A stretch of DNA of 17,545 bases. Origin: JBFWUW01 sp050247075. Lineage in GTDB: Bacteria; Planctomycetota; Planctomycetia; Pirellulales; JBFWUW01. The stretch is from assembly GCA_050247075.1 (NCBI GenBank), contig JBFWUW010000105.1, forward strand, positions 1 to 17,545. The letters are read 5' to 3'. This document shows positions 1 to 7,004 of this stretch, in pieces. Below the pieces are notes generated by a model, which worked only from the letters and a program-made list of their open reading frames with translations, made no database searches and was not told the DNA's origin. Within the stretch, counting starts at the first letter, position 1; every line of letters starts with the position of its first letter. The position numbers and the translations under genes are program-made.

Positions 1-734
1 ACAAACTGGCCCAGTTCCAGCACCTCAAACACCGTGCCCGTCTTGAGGAAGCGAATCTTTTGGCCGCGGCGGACGGTGCCGTTCATCAGCCGCACGTAGG
101 TAATGGCGCCGCGGTATTCGTCATAGAGCGAATCGAACACCATCGCTTGCAGTGGCGCGGCGGGGTCTCCCTTGGGGGGCGGCACGCGGTCGATGATGGC
201 CTCCAACAAGGCCTCCACGCCAATGCCGCTCTTGCCGCTGCATAGCAGCACCTCGTCGGCGTCGATGCCCAGGCTTTGCTCCATTTCGGTCAGCACCTCT
301 TCCACGCGGGCGTGTTTGAGGTCGATCTTGTTGATGGCCGGCACGATCGTCAGGTCGGCGTTGATGGCGGCAAAGGCATTGGCCACGGTCTGCGCCTCGA
401 CCCCTTGAAAGGCATCGACCAGCAGCACGGCCCCCTCACAACAAGCCAGGCTGCGCGAGACCTCGTAGTGAAAATCGACGTGGCCCGGCGTGTCGATCAG
501 ATTCAATTCATAGACCTGCCCGCGCAGCGTATGCCGCATGGCCACGGCCCGGGCCTTGATGGTAATGCCCCGCTGCCTCTCCAGGTCCATGTCGTCCAGC
601 ATCTGCGCGCGCATGTCGCGGTCGGCCACCGTGCCGGTTCTCTGCAAGATCCGGTCGGCCAACGTGCTCTTGCCGTGGTCAATGTGGGCCACGATGGAGA
701 AGTTGCGGATTTGGCGGTTTTCGAGCGAAGGCAA
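1..734 (-). CDS. lepA: Elongation factor 4 (LepA), N-terminal part, cut by window edge
   Basis: Translational GTPase that binds stalled or mistranslocated ribosomes and promotes back-translocation in the cytosol (family knowledge). The reverse strand reads without a stop through the GTPase domain: G1 AHIDHGKST, G2 RGITI, G3 DTPGHVDF, G4 NKID and a G5-like SGK where SAK is usual. Domain II follows (DSLYDEYRGAITYVRLMNG). About 244 of roughly 600 residues are present; the 3' part lies beyond base 1. No ATG occurs between the in-frame TGA (about 792) and the G1 motif. TTG at 734-732 gives MPSLENRQIRNFSIVAHID, the length normal for LepA, with AGGA about 8 bases upstream, so I chose it. The gene lies 74 bases downstream of the ROK kinase on the same strand. 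The family is certain; the start is inferred. Confidence 0.93.
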   Translation of the reverse strand, partial: MPSLENRQIRNFSIVAHIDHGKSTLADRILQRTGTVADRDMRAQMLDDMDLERQRGITIKARAVAMRHTLRGQVYELNLIDTPGHVDFHYEVSRSLACCEGAVLLVDAFQGVEAQTVANAFAAINADLTIVPAINKIDLKHARVEEVLTEMEQSLGIDADEVLLCSGKSGIGVEALLEAIIDRVPPPKGDPAAPLQAMVFDSLYDEYRGAITYVRLMNGTVRRGQKIRFLKTGTVFEVLELGQF

Positions 735-756
735 GGGGAGGTCCTGGAAGCGGGGA

Positions 757-792
757 GTTGTTAGTTTTGAGTTTTCGGTTTTCGGTGTTCAG
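757..792. repeat. Heptanucleotide array in the ROK-lepA gap
   Basis: On the plus strand five consecutive 7-base units follow GTTTTNN: GTTGTTA, GTTTTGA, GTTTTCG, GTTTTCG, GTGTTCA. Read in the direction of lepA transcription it is A/C-rich (CCGAAAA-like) and ends about 22 bases before the TTG start. It overlaps no gene. Similar arrays sit before lysC and before the mutase-like gene. Confidence 0.7.
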
Positions 793-808
793 GCGGAATT
801 TTGCTTCG

Positions 809-1852
809 TCACTCGACACGCGTCATTCGACACTTCTCTAACCTGGCCGCGCCGGCTGCGCCGATGTAGCCTGCATCGCCCCCTAGGGTGGCAAAGTCGA
901 TCTTCATTTTCTTGGCTACGACGGGAAAGGCCCGTTCTTGGACTTCTTGCTTGATGCGGGCCAGAAATTTGCGTCCCAAGGCGTTGTCGTGCCCGCCAAA
1001 GGTCATTGCGCCGCCTAAGACAATGCCGCTGGGGTCGATCGTGTGGCCAAAGGTCACCATGCCAATCCCCAGATACTTGCCGGTTTCCAGAATGATTTCC
1101 AGAGCGAAGGCGTCCCCTTTTTCGGCTTCTTCCGCCAATAGCAGCGGCGTCAGTTCTTCGCCTTGCTCCATACGGCCTGTCACGCTGGACTTGCGGCCGG
1201 CCTGAAGTGCCTCACTGGCGCGGGCGATCACCGCTGTGGCGCTGGCGTAGGCCTCCAGGTGGCCGAGCTGCCCGCACGGGCAGCGGCGGGCGTCTTCGCT
1301 GTAGTCGATGATAGTGTGGCCCAGCTCCGCGCCGTGGCTGTTCTCGCCCGCGACCAACAGATCGCCAATGATAATGCCCCCGCCCACCCCTGTCCCCAGC
1401 GTCAGCAGCACCATGCTGTGGTACTCGCGTCCGCAACCGACCCAAAACTCACCATAGGCGGCGGCGTTGGCGTCGTTGGAAAACGTCACCGGCAAGCCGC
1501 AATGGTGGCTGACGCGGTCGCGAATCGGAAAATTGAACCAACCTGGCAAATTATGCGGTTGCAGCAACATTCCGGCCGGAATGTCCATCGTGCCGGGCGA
1601 ACCGAGCCCCACCCGGCCCACGGCGGCCGGTTTCAGGCCCGTGCTTTTCAGCAGATGCAGCACCCCCTGGCCCATGCGGCGGGCACCTTCCTCCGGGCCT
1701 TTTTCCGCCTCGGTGGGGATGCTTTCAAAGGCGACCGAACGGCCGTCATCATCGACAATGCCAATCTTGATGTTGGTGCCGCCCAAATCGACGCCGACAT
1801 AAAACGGCGGCTTAGCCTGCGAGACAGAGATAGACTCTAGCGGTTGCGACAT
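809..1852 (-). CDS. ROK-family sugar kinase, probable glucokinase
   Basis: ATP-dependent phosphorylation of a hexose, probably glucose to glucose-6-phosphate, in the cytosol (family inference). The 347-residue protein has the N-terminal phosphate loop DLGGTNIK (22-29), the catalytic aspartate in SNDAN (Asp127), the second glycine-rich loop GTGVGGG (153-159) and the ROK zinc site: His179 followed by CPCGQLGHLE (191-200). The canonical third cysteine is His197. The open frame extends upstream to 2032, but that extension has no family similarity. ATG at 1852 (MSQPLESIS) puts the kinase fold about 20 residues in, the normal position, and fits a promoter at 1917-1945. No Shine-Dalgarno site is visible. 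lepA follows and may be co-transcribed. Glucokinase, N-acetylglucosamine kinase and mannokinase cannot be told apart here. Confidence 0.9.
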   Translation of the reverse strand: MSQPLESISVSQAKPPFYVGVDLGGTNIKIGIVDDDGRSVAFESIPTEAEKGPEEGARRMGQGVLHLLKSTGLKPAAVGRVGLGSPGTMDIPAGMLLQPHNLPGWFNFPIRDRVSHHCGLPVTFSNDANAAAYGEFWVGCGREYHSMVLLTLGTGVGGGIIIGDLLVAGENSHGAELGHTIIDYSEDARRCPCGQLGHLEAYASATAVIARASEALQAGRKSSVTGRMEQGEELTPLLLAEEAEKGDAFALEIILETGKYLGIGMVTFGHTIDPSGIVLGGAMTFGGHDNALGRKFLARIKQEVQERAFPVVAKKMKIDFATLGGDAGYIGAAGAARLEKCRMTRVE

Positions 1853-2213
1853 GGCGAGTGGCGGCGTGCCGGTGGGAAGGCCGAAGCCGGTAATCAGCCG
1901 AGCTTCGCAAGCCCTTAATATAAAGGCTGTTGCGGCGGGCGACAATCGCGAGTTGCCAGGGAAGTGGTGTCTGAGTCCGATGTGGGCGGGTAGTATTGTC
2001 CCCAGTTTTCGACAGGCAAAAGTGTTCCTCAATAGGTTGCGGAACGATCCGCTGGGTCAGCGCGGCGAATGGGGGCTTTCGTTACGGTGGATGGGCGGTT
2101 AGCCTGGGTGAATGGCCCCCTTCGGGCGGGTAGAAATCCTTGCCGGCTGGCCCGCCTGGCCGGTTAGCCCATCAACGATCACTGTTCTAATTTTCTTTGG
2201 GAAACGACTAAAT
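1853..2213. other. Divergent intergenic region between ROK kinase and chdC
   Basis: About 360 bases without a convincing gene. It holds the minus-strand promoter at 1917-1945. The plus-strand open frame running into chdC from 2112 has no domain similarity before MSHAPAPG and is taken as non-coding. A possible -10 for chdC is TCTAAT (2186-2191), but no good -35 pairs with it. GC-rich short inverted stretches lie at about 2113-2165; none is a clear terminator. Confidence 0.5.
1917..1945 (-). promoter_or_regulatory. Sigma70-type promoter for the ROK kinase
   Basis: On the minus strand the -35 element TTGTCG (1945-1940) is separated by exactly 17 bases from the -10 element TATATT (1922-1917). 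It matches consensus at 4/6 and 5/6 and gives a leader of about 55-60 bases before the ATG at 1852. This is a sequence match only. Confidence 0.55.
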
Positions 2214-3059
2214 ATGAGCCACGCGCCCGCCCCCGGCAGCCAAGAGATTTCGCTCTCGCCTCAAGAGGGTTGGCATTGCAGCCACCTGTACTACCGCTTT
2301 GACCGCGGGGTGCTGAATTCGCTGGACGACGGCCTGCTTGCGGCTGGCCGGCAACAGATTGGCGAGATACTTGATCCGGAAAATCCGCAGTCGCCCGCCC
2401 GTTTGCAGACATCCATCGTCAGCGGACACAAAGGCGACTTTGGCCTGATGTTGCTGGATGCCGACCCCCTCAAGATCAGCGCGGTGCACCAACGGCTGAT
2501 GGCCAGCCCGCTTGGGCCCGCGTTGGTGCCGACTTATTCGTTTGTGTCGGTGACGGAAGTTTCGGAATACGTGCCGAGTGTGGAGCAGTATGGACAGCGG
2601 CTGGTGGAAGAGGGCGAGACGGCCGGCAGCCCGGCCTATGCGGCTAAGCTCAAAGCCTACGAAGGCCGCGAGGTGATGATGCGCAAGCAGCGGCTGACAC
2701 CCGACCTGCCCGCGTGGCCGTGTACCTGTTTTTATCCCATGAACAAAAAGCGCAAGGTGGGCGAGAACTGGTTTCTGCTTCCCTTTGACGAGCGCAACAA
2801 ACTGATGGCCGAGCATGGCCGCACCGGCATGACCTTTGGCGGCCGGGTGACGCAACTTATTACGGTTGGGCTGGGTTTCGAGGATTGGGAGTGGGGCGTG
2901 ACATTGTGGGCCCGCCGCCCCGACTTCTTGAAAGAGATTGTCTACCGTATGCGGTTCGATGAGGCCAGTGCCCGCTACGCGGAGTTCGGCCCGTTCTACA
3001 CGAGCTACGTCACCACCCCCGCGGAGATGCTCACGCACTGCCGGGTAGGAAGCGAGTAG
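2214..3059 (+). CDS. chdC: Coproheme decarboxylase (HemQ/ChdC), chlorite dismutase superfamily
   Basis: Last step of the coproporphyrin-dependent haem pathway: H2O2-dependent oxidative decarboxylation of coproheme to haem b in the cytosol (family knowledge). The 281-residue protein carries the features of the ChdC branch rather than true chlorite dismutases. These are the catalytic tyrosine in YPMNKKR (Tyr174), the proximal haem histidine in MAEHGRTG (His201), and Gln214 in RVTQLITVG where chlorite dismutases have arginine. The diagnostic C-terminal stretch GFEDWEWGVTLW...YRMRFDEASARYAEFG is also present. ATG at 2214 begins the part that resembles the family; an in-frame ATG at 2112 would add 34 unrelated residues. 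No good Shine-Dalgarno site is seen. The Uma2 gene starts 9 bases after the stop, so the two probably share an mRNA. Confidence 0.93.
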   Translation: MSHAPAPGSQEISLSPQEGWHCSHLYYRFDRGVLNSLDDGLLAAGRQQIGEILDPENPQSPARLQTSIVSGHKGDFGLMLLDADPLKISAVHQRLMASPLGPALVPTYSFVSVTEVSEYVPSVEQYGQRLVEEGETAGSPAYAAKLKAYEGREVMMRKQRLTPDLPAWPCTCFYPMNKKRKVGENWFLLPFDERNKLMAEHGRTGMTFGGRVTQLITVGLGFEDWEWGVTLWARRPDFLKEIVYRMRFDEASARYAEFGPFYTSYVTTPAEMLTHCRVGSE

Positions 3060-3062
3060 GAG
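3058..3062 (+). promoter_or_regulatory. Ribosome binding site of the Uma2 gene overlapping the chdC stop
   Basis: AGGAG begins inside the TAG stop codon of chdC and lies 6 bases before the ATG at 3069. This supports that start and suggests coupled translation of the pair. Confidence 0.65.
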
Positions 3063-3068
3063 CAAAGC

Positions 3069-3683
3069 ATGGCAGCCCACGTCGATGACTTCACTGAGAC
3101 CGCTGAAACCACGGAGACTTTCGTGTTGGCCGCCCGCCGCTGGAGCGTGGACGAGTACAGCCACATGGCGGCACAAGGATGGTTTGAGGGCCAGCATGTG
3201 GAGCTCATTATTGGCGAGGTACTATGCATGAGTCCGCAAGGAGCCATTCACGGCATGTGCGTTACGTTGGTCCATGCGGCGTTGCAACAAGCGTTCGGCA
3301 AGGGGCACACCGTCCGCGTGCAATTGCCTCTGCGCGTGTCCAACAACAGCGAACCGGAACCCAACCTGGCGGTGGTACCGGGCACGGCCCGTGACTATCC
3401 GCAACACCCGACCACCGCTTTGCTGGTGGTGGAGGTCAGCGAAACAACGCTGGCCCATGACCGGGGCCGCAAGGCCAGCCTGTATGCCGCCGGTGGAGTG
3501 CCGGAGTACTGGATGCTGGATATCGCCAGGCGGCGGCTGGAAGTCTTTTGCGAACCGCAGTCCGACCCCGCCGAACCAAGTGGCAACGGTTATCGCAAGA
3601 CGACCGTCTACCTGGCGACCGAAACCGTCAGCCCCTTGTCGATGCCCCAGGCGAGCATCTCGGTCGCCAGCTTGCTGCCGTAA
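3069..3683 (+). CDS. Uma2 family (DUF820) PD-(D/E)XK nuclease-fold protein, possible active-site change
   Basis: Uma2 proteins are small restriction-endonuclease-fold proteins of unknown physiological role, abundant in cyanobacteria and planctomycetes. This 204-residue copy has the normal length and family landmarks: a helical N-terminus with VELIIGEV (44-51), the core strand SEPEPNLAVV (94-103), LVVEVSE with Glu122, and DRGRKASLYAAGGVPEYWMLD with Lys135. The residue after EPEP is normally the metal-binding aspartate (EPDLAVV); here it is Asn99, read directly from the codon aac. That could weaken or abolish metal-dependent cleavage. It follows chdC by 9 bases with its own AGGAG, and converges on lysC 37 bases downstream. 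No functional link to haem synthesis is evident. The family is secure; activity is unknown. Confidence 0.87.
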   Translation: MAAHVDDFTETAETTETFVLAARRWSVDEYSHMAAQGWFEGQHVELIIGEVLCMSPQGAIHGMCVTLVHAALQQAFGKGHTVRVQLPLRVSNNSEPEPNLAVVPGTARDYPQHPTTALLVVEVSETTLAHDRGRKASLYAAGGVPEYWMLDIARRRLEVFCEPQSDPAEPSGNGYRKTTVYLATETVSPLSMPQASISVASLLP

Positions 3684-3720
3684 GTGGCAGCCGAAAGAGC
3701 TGGCGTTAGCAATTACTCGC

Positions 3721-5541
3721 CTACCGCAGCGCACTTTGAAATGCCTCTTGCAGGCAGGCCAGTCCCTTGCGTCCGTGCGAGCCTTCCACCACGACGTTCA
3801 CGCGGACTTCGCTGGTGTTGATCATTTCCACGTTAATGCCCGCTTCCGACAACGCCTGAAACATGCGGATGGCCACGCCAGTATGACTGCGGAGGCCCAC
3901 CCCCGACACCGACAGTTTGGCTACATGCGGGCTGCTAGTGACCGGCCCGCAACCTAGCGACTGGCTGACGGCCTCGGCCAATTTGGCCCCACGGGCCACG
4001 TCGGCTGCGGGGACGGTACAGCTTAGATTGGCGCGGCCGCGCAGCCCGCAGCTTTGCACGATCATATCGACCAGGATATGGTCCTTGGCCAATTGCTCGA
4101 AGACTTGCGCCGCCAGCCCCGGCTTGTCGGGCACGCCGTTAATGGTCAAGCGGGCCTGAGTATCATCGAGTTGAATGTCGTTGATCGCCAGATCCTCCAT
4201 GCCTTGCAGGCGGTTGACAACTTCCATGGCACTGTTGCCGTTGCTAGTGCTCGACACCGACGCCAGGCCTCCGCTGGACGGGGCCTTGGCCGGCAAGCCG
4301 CTCTTGTGGGGCGCGGAACCATTCTCCGGCGCGTGCTCCAATCCAAACACGCGATGCACGGCGCGCAACGCCGCGTTTCCCTGACTGTGGGCGACCAGGG
4401 CCGAGATTTTGATCTCGCTGGTGGTAATCATCTGGATGTTAATCTCCGCGGCGGCCAGCGCGCGAAACATCTTTTGGGCCACGCCAGTTTGGGTGGCCAT
4501 GCCCAGCCCCACGACAGAGACCTTCGATACGTTCTCATCGTGTTCGACGGCGTCGGCCCCCAATTCGTCGGCCGCCGCTTGGACGGCCTCCAGCGTCACG
4601 GGCAATTCCGAACGCATCACCGTGAATGAAACATCGGCTTTGCCCTCCCGGCCGACGTTCTGCACGATCATATCGACGGCGATGTTGCGGGCGGCGATCT
4701 TGCTAAAAATCGCCAAGCTAGTACCCGGCCGGTCGGGCACGCCCAGAATGCTCACGCGGGCTTCGTCCTTAGCTAGCGCGGCACCGCTAACGGGTTGGCT
4801 TTCCGACTCGGGCTGGGCCACGATGAGCGTACCGCGCGAGTCCGAAAAACTGCTGCGAACATGGATCGGCACGCCAAATTTCTTGCCGAACTCAATCGAC
4901 CGGCTGTGCATCACGCCCGACCCCAGACTGGCGAGTTCCAACATTTCGTCGTAGCTAATCCGCGGCAACTTGCGAGCCTCGGGCAGCAGGCGCGGGTCGG
5001 TGGTGTAGACGCCATCGACATCGGTATGAATTTCGCACTCGTCCGCCTTCAGCACGGCGGCCAGGGCCACGGCGGTGGTGTCGCTGCCGCCGCGGCCCAG
5101 CGTGGTGATGTTGAAGTTTTCATCCATTCCCTGAAAGCCGGCCGCGATGACAATCTGCCCCGTCTCCAGCGCGGCCTTCATGCGGTCGGTGTTGATGGAG
5201 TGGATGCGGGCCTTGGTGTGGGTACTGTCGGTGCGAATGCCCATTTGAGCACCCGTCATGCTGATCGCCTTGTACCCCAGCTCGTGAATGGCCATGGCCA
5301 TCAAGGCCACGCTGACTTGCTCGCCGGTGGAGAGCAGCATATCCATCTCGCGGGCCGGCGGCCGCTCGCTGATTTCGTTGGCGAGGTCGATCAAATGGTC
5401 CGTGTTGTGCCCCATGGCACTGACCACGACAACCACCTGGTGGCCCGCCTGTTGGGCACGAATGGCCTTGCGGGCGGCAGCCAGAATCTTTTGAGTATCG
5501 GCAACCGAGGTGCCGCCAAATTTTTGAACAAGCAGGGACAT
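3721..5541 (-). CDS. lysC: Aspartate kinase with four ACT domains
   Basis: ATP-dependent phosphorylation of aspartate, the first step towards lysine, threonine and methionine. The kinase domain spans about residues 1-245, with KFGGTSV (7-13), STGEQVS (71-77), the nucleotide/substrate loop GRGGSDTTAVALA (149-161) and DGVYTTDPR (176-184). Two pairs of ACT domains follow: 262-335 and 340-400, a Ser/Gly/Pro-rich linker (about 402-445), then 463-530 and 542-606. The second pair visibly duplicates the first (GVPDRPG/GVPDKPG; VDMIVQNVG/VDMIVQSCG; MITTSEIKI/MINTSEVRV). At 606 residues it exceeds the usual 400-450-residue monofunctional enzyme but matches four-ACT forms known from cyanobacteria. ACT domains predict feedback inhibition by lysine and/or threonine. 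ATG 5541 starts at the canonical position; no Shine-Dalgarno site, but a heptad array abuts the start. Confidence 0.95.
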   Translation of the reverse strand: MSLLVQKFGGTSVADTQKILAAARKAIRAQQAGHQVVVVVSAMGHNTDHLIDLANEISERPPAREMDMLLSTGEQVSVALMAMAIHELGYKAISMTGAQMGIRTDSTHTKARIHSINTDRMKAALETGQIVIAAGFQGMDENFNITTLGRGGSDTTAVALAAVLKADECEIHTDVDGVYTTDPRLLPEARKLPRISYDEMLELASLGSGVMHSRSIEFGKKFGVPIHVRSSFSDSRGTLIVAQPESESQPVSGAALAKDEARVSILGVPDRPGTSLAIFSKIAARNIAVDMIVQNVGREGKADVSFTVMRSELPVTLEAVQAAADELGADAVEHDENVSKVSVVGLGMATQTGVAQKMFRALAAAEINIQMITTSEIKISALVAHSQGNAALRAVHRVFGLEHAPENGSAPHKSGLPAKAPSSGGLASVSSTSNGNSAMEVVNRLQGMEDLAINDIQLDDTQARLTINGVPDKPGLAAQVFEQLAKDHILVDMIVQSCGLRGRANLSCTVPAADVARGAKLAEAVSQSLGCGPVTSSPHVAKLSVSGVGLRSHTGVAIRMFQALSEAGINVEMINTSEVRVNVVVEGSHGRKGLACLQEAFQSALR

Positions 5542-5569
5542 TTTAGATTTTGGAGTTTAGATTTTGGAT
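5542..5569. repeat. Heptanucleotide array directly upstream of the lysC start
   Basis: Plus-strand units TTTAGAT, TTTGGAG, TTTAGAT, TTTGGAT: a 14-base unit repeated twice with one difference. In the lysC mRNA it reads as an A-rich, guanine-free leader (CCAAAAUCUAAA) that runs straight into AUG. No Shine-Dalgarno sequence lies between it and the start. Confidence 0.75.
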
Positions 5570-5588
5570 TGCAAAGTACATTTTGCCA

Positions 5589-5625
5589 GCGTTTGGGAAC
5601 GGCGGCGACGTATCCAAACGCCGTT
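5589..5625 (-). promoter_or_regulatory. Two mutually exclusive hairpins in the lysC leader
   Basis: In the 125-base gap between the mutase-like stop and the lysC start, GCGTTTGG (5589-5596) can pair with CCAAACGC (5614-5621), and AACGGCG (5598-5604) can pair with CGCCGTT (5619-5625). The right arms share bases 5619-5621, so only one can form fully. No U-run follows on the lysC strand, so this is not an ordinary attenuator. A regulatory role is speculative. Confidence 0.35.
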
Positions 5626-5666
5626 GCATCGAAATCAACCGTTCCAACTGGTGATACAGTCGCCTA

Positions 5667-6872
5667 CTACGATTTCCCCAAAAAGTATCCCATCATCTTC
5701 CAGCCTTCGGGAAACGCCAATTGCGATTTGCCCGCCGCCACTTCGTCGTAGGTTGCCAATCCGTCGGCGGCAATGCCTTTCCCCGCGATGGCAAATGGCA
5801 CAAAACCGTGGCAGTGTGTTTTGGTCCGCAGCGGCGTGGGGTGGTCGGGCGAAACGAGTATCCGGTAGTCGCCGCGCTGCCGCAGCGCAGCGTGCAGTGG
5901 GCCGACGATCTTTTCGTCGATCTCTTCCAAAGCCTTGATCTTGGCGTCGGCACGCCCTTCGTGCGAGGCCTCGTCAGTGGCCTCGACATGCACGCAGATA
6001 ATGTCGGTCTGGTCCAGGGCCGCGATGGCCGCCTGGCCCTTGGCCGCGTAGTCGGTGTCCAGGTAGCCGGTCGCGCCTGGGACTTCAATCCGGTTCCAAC
6101 CCAGCAGGGCCGCTACGCCACGCAACAAATCGACCGCTGTAATCATCGTGCCGCGCGGGCCGTAGACTTGGGCAAACGAATCCAAAGCTGGCCGCCGGCC
6201 TTGTCCCCATAGCCAGATATTGGTGGCCGGCGGCTTGCCGGCGGTGCGCCGGGCCGCGTTCACCGGATGATCGGCGAACAGGCCAACGCTCTGGTTCATC
6301 CACTCGATAAGCAAGTCGCTCCCCGGCCCGCGAGGGTAGTCATCTAGCACGCTTTTGTCGGTCAAATCGTGCGGCGGCGTGGCCCTTGTCTCACGGCTAA
6401 AGGGGGCCGGTTGGCCGGCTCCACGGTAGATCAACAAGTTGCGATAGCTCACGCCTGGCTTGTATTCCAAGCGGGAATTACCGCAGGCGGCCTGCATCGC
6501 AGTTAAGAGCCCGCGGGCCTCGTCGTTGCCAATATGGCCCGCCGTGAACGACCGCATCGTCTGATCTTCGACCGTCACCAGGTTGCAGCGAATGGCCCAA
6601 TCGTCTGGCCCTAGCTCAATCCCCTGGGCGGCAGCTTCCAGGGGTGCCCGCCCGGTAAAATACTTCATGGGGTCGTAGCCCAGCAGGCTGAGCGTGGCCA
6701 CGTCCGAACCAGGCGGCAACGATAGCGGCACGTTATTGGCCCGTCCCACTACGCCGGCTGCCGCGATTGCATCCATATGGGGCGTATGCGCGGCTTGCAA
6801 CGGAGTCTTCCCCCCCAGCGCCTCCTGCGGCTCATCGGCGCAACCGTCAGGGATCACAATGGCGAATTTCAT
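5667..6872 (-). CDS. Phosphoglycerate-mutase-like metalloenzyme (ApgM/COG3635 type), candidate homoserine kinase
   Basis: Member of the archaeal-type cofactor-independent phosphoglycerate mutase family in the alkaline phosphatase superfamily. The 401 residues keep the metal and catalytic positions: PDG with Asp9, DVATLSLLGY with Ser62 as the likely phospho-acceptor, HVEATDEASHEG (Asp300, His304), SPDHPTP (Asp343, His344) and KTHCHG (351-356). Two functions are possible: 3-/2-phosphoglycerate interconversion, or the proposed homoserine kinase described for the TIGR02535 subfamily, whose genes lie among threonine biosynthesis genes. Here it sits between hom and lysC on the same strand, with gaps of 132 and 125 bases, which favours the latter. 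ATG 6872 starts exactly at the fold (MKFAIVIPDG); the AGG 8 bases upstream is weak. Family membership is clear; the reaction is inferred from context. Confidence 0.85.
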   Translation of the reverse strand: MKFAIVIPDGCADEPQEALGGKTPLQAAHTPHMDAIAAAGVVGRANNVPLSLPPGSDVATLSLLGYDPMKYFTGRAPLEAAAQGIELGPDDWAIRCNLVTVEDQTMRSFTAGHIGNDEARGLLTAMQAACGNSRLEYKPGVSYRNLLIYRGAGQPAPFSRETRATPPHDLTDKSVLDDYPRGPGSDLLIEWMNQSVGLFADHPVNAARRTAGKPPATNIWLWGQGRRPALDSFAQVYGPRGTMITAVDLLRGVAALLGWNRIEVPGATGYLDTDYAAKGQAAIAALDQTDIICVHVEATDEASHEGRADAKIKALEEIDEKIVGPLHAALRQRGDYRILVSPDHPTPLRTKTHCHGFVPFAIAGKGIAADGLATYDEVAAGKSQLAFPEGWKMMGYFLGKS

Positions 6873-6884
6873 AGCAAACCTAGG

Positions 6885-6919
6885 GAAATTTTCGATGTTG
6901 GATTTTTGATTTTCGATTG
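6885..6919. repeat. Heptanucleotide array upstream of the mutase-like gene
   Basis: Plus-strand units GAAATTT, TCGATGT, TGGATTT, TTGATTT, TCGATTG in register. In the mRNA of the downstream gene it is A-rich, in the same orientation as the arrays before lysC and lepA, and ends 12 bases before the ATG at 6872. It also forms the left arm of an inverted repeat with 6970-7004. Confidence 0.7.
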
Positions 6920-6998
6920 GAACTCATGGATTGTCCAGGGGAACATCGCGTGTTTTGCATCCCCTGTGTCAATCCAAAATCGAAAATTGAAAATCCAA
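6898..6998. repeat. Nested inverted repeat in the hom / mutase-like gap
   Basis: The 21-base arm 6898-6918 is complementary to 6978-6998 at 19 of 21 positions. Inside it a perfect 7-base stem pairs CAGGGGA (6936-6942) with TCCCCTG (6960-6966). In the operon transcript this would be a long A/U-rich hairpin with a GC-rich tip immediately after the hom stop. There is no terminal U-run typical of a terminator for the hom strand. Confidence 0.65.
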
Positions 6999-7004
6999 AA
7001 TCGC
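6970..7004. repeat. Heptanucleotide array abutting the hom stop codon
   Basis: Five in-register units on the plus strand: CAATCCA, AAATCGA, AAATTGA, AAATCCA, AAATCGC. It ends at the base next to the hom stop (7005). Relative to transcription it is opposite in orientation to the array before the mutase-like gene, with which it pairs. Confidence 0.75.

Noticed and set aside
1853..2032. 60-residue N-terminal extension of the ROK kinase frame
   Set aside because: It covers the predicted promoter and has no kinase similarity; the phosphate loop would be displaced far from its usual position.
2112..2213. N-terminal extension of the chdC frame by 34 residues
   Set aside because: No similarity to the family, and the protein part resembling ChdC starts at the second ATG (2214).
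2208..3197. Long minus-strand frame opposite chdC
   Set aside because: Shadow of a well-recognised gene; composition is rich in His/Arg/Leu as expected for an antisense reading.
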